Of a stretch of DNA of 26,703 nucleotides, positions 22,447 to 26,703 are shown piece after piece (the stretch's first letter is position 1; the number at the start of each line of letters is the position of its first letter). Origin of the DNA: Desulforudis sp. Lineage in GTDB: Bacteria; Bacillota; Desulfotomaculia; Desulfotomaculales; Desulforudaceae. Position numbers and translations under genes: made by a program. Below the pieces are notes generated by a model. That model did not search any database. It was given only the letters and a program-made list of their open reading frames with translations, and was not told the DNA's origin. The stretch spans positions 1 through 26,703 of the forward strand of contig JACUUW010000004.1 in the NCBI GenBank assembly GCA_014859075.1. The letters run 5' to 3'.

Positions 22447-23943
22447 CTAAGACAAGATATCCAGTACGGCCTGCTGCATTTGTTCTTTGTCGACCACCAT
22501 CCGGTGCCGGACCGGTTTTCCGTCCAGCCCGCGCAAGCCCGGCGGGATTTCCAGGCCGGTGCCGGCCGCCAGGGCTTCCAGGAGCTCGAACTCGGTCTTG
22601 TTTTTCGTTTCCGGTGCGCCGAGCAGGACGCGGGCCACGGCTTGGTTGAACTTGAACGGGCTCGCCGTGGAGACGACCACCGCCGGGGTGTTGTCCCCCG
22701 TCGCCGCCTTGTACTTGTCCAGGACGGCCTTACCCACCGCCGTATGGGGGTCGATCAGGTAACGGTGATCTTGCCAGGTGCTCCGGATTTCGTCCATGGT
22801 CTCCTCCTCGTCCGCGAAGTCCGACCAGAACAGCCTCGACACCTGTTCCCGGGTGGCGGGGTCCACCTGGTAGCGACCGTTCTCCCGGAGTGCGGACATC
22901 CACGCGTCCACCCTTGCGGCGTCCCGGCCGGTCATTTCGAAAAGCAGCCGTTCCAGGTTACTCGAGATCAGGATATCCATGGACGGCGACACCGTCCGGT
23001 AAAACGTCCGGTTCCGATCGTAGGTACCGGTGCGGATGAAATCGGTCAGGACATTGTTGCGGTTGGCCGCGCAGATCAACCGGTTGACCGGAAGGCCCAT
23101 GCGCCGGGCATAAAACGCGGCCAGGATGTTGCCGAAATTGCCGGTGGGCACCACGAAGTTCACGGCTTGGCCGGGACCGAGCGCCCCGCGTTCCCGCAGG
23201 TCCAGGTAAGCCGAGAAGTAATAGGCGACCTGGGGCACCAACCGCCCCCAGTTGATGGAATTAGCCGAGGAAAACCGCCGCCCGTGCCGGTGAAGGGCGG
23301 CGTTTACGGACGGATCGGCGAAAATGGCCTTAACTCCGCTCTGGGTGTCGTCGAAATTACCCCGGACCGCAATGACGTGGACGTTGCCGCCCTCCTGGGT
23401 GACCATCTGGAGGCGCTGCATTTCGCTGACGCCTTCGGCCGGAAAAAACACGATGATCCGGGTGCCCGAAACATCACGGAAACCTTCCAGCGCGGCTTTG
23501 CCGGTGTCGCCGGAAGTGGCGACCAGAATGACGATTTCCGCGGTCTCACCCGTCTTGGCGACGGCCCGCATCAGCAGGTGCGGCAGGATTTGCAGGGCCA
23601 TGTCCTTGAAGGCGCAAGTCGGTCCGTGCCAGAGTTCCAGGAAGTGCATATCGCCGGAGACCGAGCGTACCGGGGCGATCTCCGGGACGGTGAATTTGTC
23701 CTGGTTGTAGGCACCGTTGACGCTTTGGATGAGCTCGGCTTGGTCGAAATCGGTAAGGAAACGGCTCAGTACTAGCGCCGCCCGCTGCCGGTAGTCCAAT
23801 TGCGACATGCGTTCGATTTCGTCCGGAGCTGAAACCACCACTCGCTCGGGTACGAAAAGGCCCCCGTCGGGCGCGATGCCGAGTTTTATCGCTTCCGAGG
23901 CCGAAACCGGACGGGACCGGCCCCTGGTGCTTTCGTACAACAT
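22447..23943 (-). CDS. thrC: Threonine synthase
   Basis: A PLP-dependent enzyme converting O-phospho-L-homoserine to L-threonine. It has 498 residues, the length of the long (E. coli/yeast-type) ThrC class. Characteristic elements are APDGGLFVPE near the N-terminus, HGPTCAFKDMALQ with the Schiff-base Lys113, VATSGDTGKAALEGF (phosphate binding), SANSINWGRLVPQVAYYF and VPTGNFGNILAAFYARRMGLP. The ATG at 23943 was chosen because GAGGAGG lies 8-9 bases upstream; the open frame continues 15 codons further without a site. It is transcribed alone. The 200-base gap to the divergent gene holds no T-box-like leader that I can see. Confidence 0.96.
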   Translation of the reverse strand: MLYESTRGRSRPVSASEAIKLGIAPDGGLFVPERVVVSAPDEIERMSQLDYRQRAALVLSRFLTDFDQAELIQSVNGAYNQDKFTVPEIAPVRSVSGDMHFLELWHGPTCAFKDMALQILPHLLMRAVAKTGETAEIVILVATSGDTGKAALEGFRDVSGTRIIVFFPAEGVSEMQRLQMVTQEGGNVHVIAVRGNFDDTQSGVKAIFADPSVNAALHRHGRRFSSANSINWGRLVPQVAYYFSAYLDLRERGALGPGQAVNFVVPTGNFGNILAAFYARRMGLPVNRLICAANRNNVLTDFIRTGTYDRNRTFYRTVSPSMDILISSNLERLLFEMTGRDAARVDAWMSALRENGRYQVDPATREQVSRLFWSDFADEEETMDEIRSTWQDHRYLIDPHTAVGKAVLDKYKAATGDNTPAVVVSTASPFKFNQAVARVLLGAPETKNKTEFELLEALAAGTGLEIPPGLRGLDGKPVRHRMVVDKEQMQQAVLDILS

Positions 23944-24143
23944 CTGAAAAGCCTCCTCAAGACTTCGGTCAACCCCATTAAACAACATGCCGGCCGTTGC
24001 GTAAAGTGTTTTGACGTGGAAGAAGTATTAGGGAATTTATGGTGCCGGGGGTTTTGGGCAATGATTACTGCAAAGGAAACGGAGGCCCGGAGCGAGAATA
24101 ACATTAATTGTTGCAGAAGTTTTCCGCGCGCAGGTGATGTCGG

Positions 24144-24632
24144 GTGAACGGACTGGTGGCCACGGTACCGCAGGAAGTGTTAATAATGTTGATCGCGGCC
24201 GCGCCGGTGATCGAAATCCGGGGGGCGATTCCTTTCGCCCAGGGGGTCCTGGGCATGGATCCGGTGTCGGCCTTGGCGTGGGCCTTTCTCGGGAACCTCG
24301 TCCCGGTGGTTGTCCTGCTCAAGTACCTGGGCCCGCTGTCCGCATTCCTATCCCGCCGGGTACCGCTCTGCCACCGCTTCTTTGACTGGCTTTTCGCCCG
24401 GACCCGCCGGCGGAGCGACGTCATCCGCAGGTATGGTCCGTTGGGCTTGGTCCTCTTTGTTTCAGTACCGCTTCCGGTCACCGGGGGCTGGACCGGCGCG
24501 ATCGCCGCCTTTCTGTTGGGCATTAGTTTCCACCGGGCCTTTCCGGCCATCACCCTGGGTATCCTGGTGGCCGGGATTGTTGTCACCCTGGCCGTCACCG
24601 GCACCCTGTCGGTTCTGGAAGTGCTGGTCTAA
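24144..24632 (+). CDS. Small multi-drug export family (PF06695-type) membrane protein
   Basis: A 162-residue integral membrane protein with four to five hydrophobic segments. The motif APVIEIRGAIPFAQGVLGMDPVSALAWAFLGNLVPV is the family signature, together with RYGPLGLVLFVSVPLPVTGGWTGAIAAFLLG. The family name comes from a weak link to drug resistance; the true substrate is not known. It starts with GTG at 24144 behind AGGTGAT, a fair match to the 16S tail. No operon partner on the same strand. Confidence 0.88.
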   Translation: MNGLVATVPQEVLIMLIAAAPVIEIRGAIPFAQGVLGMDPVSALAWAFLGNLVPVVVLLKYLGPLSAFLSRRVPLCHRFFDWLFARTRRRSDVIRRYGPLGLVLFVSVPLPVTGGWTGAIAAFLLGISFHRAFPAITLGILVAGIVVTLAVTGTLSVLEVLV

Positions 24633-24636
24633 AACG

Positions 24637-24663
24637 ATCGTCGGTCGTCAATCATCGGTCGTC
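24637..24663. repeat. Imperfect 13-bp tandem repeat
   Basis: ATCGTCGGTCGTC (24637-24649) and ATCATCGGTCGTC (24651-24663) differ by one base and are 1 base apart. They lie between two convergent genes, and the second copy forms the end of the GH18-like reading frame, so this may be a fragment of a dispersed repeat that has extended that protein's C-terminus. Confidence 0.45.
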
Positions 24664-25559
24664 GGTATCCGGTAACCCACAGACGACTGACCACCAACAT
24701 ACTGGTTTCTCCACTCCCTCAGTACCTTCTTATACTCCTCGTGCATGAAGGACAGCTTCCATAAAGCAATCCCGCCCAGTCCGTACCGCCTGACCAGCGC
24801 CAGTTTCGGTCCGATGGTTTCCGGGGTCTCATAGGGCTTGAGGATGAGCAATCCCAGGACCAGTTTCTCCGGCGAAACGCCGGCTTTCAGGGCCAGACAC
24901 ACCGACTCCTCCACTTTGTCCAGCGGCTCCGGGGTGGGGCCGTAGTGGTAGGACATGCTGATCAGGGCATCGGCCGCGCGGGATAGGGCGGCGTAGTCGT
25001 AGCCCTGGAACCAACTGTTCAGGGGATGCAGGCACAGGTGCAGTTCTTTGCCGCGCGGGGCCAGTTCCCCCGCCAGTTGTCTGACCAACCGGGTGAAGTT
25101 TCGTCGAACGGCGGCCAGGGAGTTGAAGTCGTGGTTGCTTTTGTTGCCGAGTCCCTCCAGATCCAGGTTGACGCCGGCGAACGGCGCGGCCTCCCGGACA
25201 ATGCCCGCGACCATGCGGTCCACCCGGACCCGGTCGGCCAGCACCGGTTCGAGGCGGGGGCCGTCCAGGTAGGCCACCGTCATGTCCACCGGAATCCGGT
25301 GCCGCCCGCATTCGCGGACCACCGTTTCCCAGCCCCGGGGCCGGAGGGCGTAGTCGTTGGCGGTGACCAACTCTCCTGTTTCGTCGAGCGAAAACCAGAC
25401 CACCGGGACGCGGGTGATCAGGTCCAGAGCGCCCCGGGGCGGATCGACCCGCGGAAATTCCGCGCCGCACAACACCGGCCAGTTGCCGCGCCAGGCATAA
25501 AAACCGATGACCTGTGACGTCTTGGCGGAACCGTGCTCCGGGTTAGGGGGTTTATTCAA
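24648..25559 (-). CDS. GH18-like glycosidase-fold protein
   Basis: A 303-residue protein related to glycoside hydrolase family 18, as in spore-wall glycosylases of the YaaH/YdhD kind. The beta-4 active-site motif is GVNLDLEGL, keeping the last Asp and the catalytic Glu of DxxDxDxE while the first Asp positions are changed. SMSYHYGPTPEP is the substrate-Tyr region and GLGGIALWKLSF the final strand with its Trp. No signal peptide or LysM domain is present, so it may be cytoplasmic or delivered to the forespore. I chose TTG at 25559 (AAGGATGAAGG upstream), which avoids overlap with the DUF362 gene; those two are 22 bases apart and probably co-transcribed. The last residues come from the local repeat. 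Confidence 0.75.
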   Translation of the reverse strand: MNKPPNPEHGSAKTSQVIGFYAWRGNWPVLCGAEFPRVDPPRGALDLITRVPVVWFSLDETGELVTANDYALRPRGWETVVRECGRHRIPVDMTVAYLDGPRLEPVLADRVRVDRMVAGIVREAAPFAGVNLDLEGLGNKSNHDFNSLAAVRRNFTRLVRQLAGELAPRGKELHLCLHPLNSWFQGYDYAALSRAADALISMSYHYGPTPEPLDKVEESVCLALKAGVSPEKLVLGLLILKPYETPETIGPKLALVRRYGLGGIALWKLSFMHEEYKKVLREWRNQYVGGQSSVGYRIPTTDD

Positions 25560-25581
25560 AAGACCTTCATCCTTTCGTGGT

Positions 25582-26703
25582 TCAAGGTACCTCCGGCCGG
25601 CCCGACTCCAGCGGCCGGTGCGGGAGGTATACCCCCAGTTCATCAATCAGTTCACGAATTTGCCGCATCTGGTCGGGGTCGACCGCGCCCCGCTTGAAGA
25701 ATTGATCCCGGATCGGCTTGGTGAGCACCCGGAGTACCCGGATGTACCAGGCCTGATCCCGGGGCGGGAAGGCCTCCGGATCCTGCTGGGCGAACACGGC
25801 GTAGAACAAGAAGCCGAAACGGTAATGCCGGTCGAGGGCGCTCGTGGCCCAGATCATTTGAATGGGCACGTTCCGCCAGGACTCGTAAATCTCCCGGTCT
25901 CCCCGCAAGTCGATGCGCGGTTTGCCGAATCGTTCCACCGCCGATTGCATGTACTTGCTGAACAGCGGGTTTATGCCCATGCGGGAGGCCGCCACCCAGT
26001 CCACGGCCACGATGTCCGGTCCGGCCATGATGGTCCGGGTGGGTACCGGGGTTTTGTCGGCGTAGACCCCGAAGGGACCGTCGGCGCTGTAATAGGCGTC
26101 GATGAAACCGAAGTGGACCGGGAACTGGGCGACGAACTCGATAGCCGGTTCATAAATGCCCAGTTCTTCGCGGCAATGGTATTCCTTGAACTTGTTCTGC
26201 AGGGGCAGGGCGCCGAAAAAGTTTTTCAGGTTCAGGGTGTAATAGGCGTAGGCGTGGGTCTTGTTTTTGGCGAAGGAAACCCGGAAATCCGCATCCCGCC
26301 ATTCCCGGTTCACCGGCGCGCGGTGAAGCGGCGGTCCGAATTCGTGCTCGACCAGGTCCAGGCTCAGGTCGACCACCCGGTAGCGCGGGCCGGTCTCCAG
26401 CCCCAGGTAACGGGCGGTACTGACCGGGTCCCGCCGGTCAAAAAACTCGCAATAAGTGTTCCGCGCTTCAACGATGATCACGTTGGTGAAGCCGCGCCCG
26501 CGGATGTGGTCCACCAGGCGCTCGACCAGGGCCGGGTCGGTGTAGGTGCTGACGTCTTTGCGGTTATGCAGGAACATGTAGTTGGGCTTGACGGCCACCA
26601 GGAAGTCCTTGCGGTCCTTGCCGCCGGCTTGGAAACGTTGCTCCAGGCAGTCCAGGAAACCCGACTCGGCCACCACCCGGTCCAGGAGCGCCGTCTTGTC
26701 ACG
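25582..26703 (-). CDS. DUF362-domain protein, 5' end outside the window
   Basis: The frame is open to the window edge, so the gene is partial: at least 373 codons are inside. The protein has the DUF362 character, with VAVKPNYMF early, then a nucleotide-fold-like NVIIVEARNTY, SFAKNKTHAYAYYTLNLKNFFGALPLQNKFKEYH, and AGPDIVAVDWVAASRMGINP, as in proteins often annotated iron-sulphur or uncharacterised. No CxxC cluster motif is present in this part. GTG codons at about 26676 could be a start but have no clear site, and the codons beyond them (DKTALLDR) look coding. Function unknown. It precedes the GH18-like gene in a probable operon. Confidence 0.8.
   Translation of the reverse strand, partial: RDKTALLDRVVAESGFLDCLEQRFQAGGKDRKDFLVAVKPNYMFLHNRKDVSTYTDPALVERLVDHIRGRGFTNVIIVEARNTYCEFFDRRDPVSTARYLGLETGPRYRVVDLSLDLVEHEFGPPLHRAPVNREWRDADFRVSFAKNKTHAYAYYTLNLKNFFGALPLQNKFKEYHCREELGIYEPAIEFVAQFPVHFGFIDAYYSADGPFGVYADKTPVPTRTIMAGPDIVAVDWVAASRMGINPLFSKYMQSAVERFGKPRIDLRGDREIYESWRNVPIQMIWATSALDRHYRFGFLFYAVFAQQDPEAFPPRDQAWYIRVLRVLTKPIRDQFFKRGAVDPDQMRQIRELIDELGVYLPHRPLESGRPEVP

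Noticed and set aside
22480..23775. A 431-codon plus-strand frame opposite thrC
   Set aside because: Antisense shadow; thrC motifs on the other strand are complete.
23944..24143. T-box or other leader control element before thrC
   Set aside because: No T-box consensus bulge, specifier stem or leader terminator could be found in this 200-base gap.

Overview
The window is about 62% GC and most of it codes. It looks like chromosomal DNA of a high-GC, anaerobic, spore-forming Firmicute of the Peptococcaceae/Desulfotomaculales kind (for example Desulforudis, Pelotomaculum or Desulfotomaculum relatives). This is inferred from strong AAGGAGG-type ribosome binding sites, many TTG and GTG starts, a tungsten-type aldehyde ferredoxin oxidoreductase, a DUF3231 (coat F-like) protein and a GatCAB-type operon. 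I could not check taxonomy by search. No rRNA, tRNA, CRISPR array, transposase or phage gene was seen.

Layout. 1-2000: a CHRD-domain protein and alanine dehydrogenase (ald), both on the minus strand. 2000-5600: a CBS-pair protein (+) facing a trkA-trkH potassium uptake operon (-). 5550-9500: a short near-perfect palindrome, a YbfB-type MFS transporter (+), a divergent isoaspartyl peptidase/asparaginase (-) and D-amino-acid aminotransferase (+) pair, then a 155-codon reading frame broken by an in-frame TGA. 9500-12500: a hypothetical gene (-), an SDR / nitroreductase / flavin reductase run (+), and a second hypothetical (-). 12560-15400: aldehyde ferredoxin oxidoreductase, a terminator, then MoaD-like and ThiF/MoeB-like genes, all on the minus strand. 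15536-21771: a tight minus-strand operon gatC-gatA-gatB-cofE-like, with a divergent MurE-like ligase (+). 21780-26703: DUF3231 protein (-), threonine synthase (-), a small-multidrug-export family protein (+), a GH18-like protein (-) and a DUF362 protein cut by the window edge (-).

The most unusual part is 15536-21771. The GatA homologue is full length and keeps the family framework, but all three residues of the amidase Lys-Ser-Ser triad are replaced: Lys by Ala78, the SSGGS loop by PGWAP, and the nucleophile Ser by Ala176. It should not be able to release ammonia from glutamine. It sits between GatC and GatB homologues, is followed by an F420-0:glutamate-ligase homologue, and diverges from a MurE homologue that lacks the DNPR amino-acid-selecting motif and the DYAHTPD motif. 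Three amide- or peptide-forming enzyme types with a dead amidase scaffold suggest either an ammonia-dependent Glu-tRNA amidotransferase or an undescribed ligase system. The gatC side has a convincing sigma-A promoter followed by a palindrome in operator position.

Other points to follow are the in-frame TGA at 9158, a ThiF homologue without the usual cysteine, and an inverted repeat that brackets the aldehyde oxidoreductase promoter.
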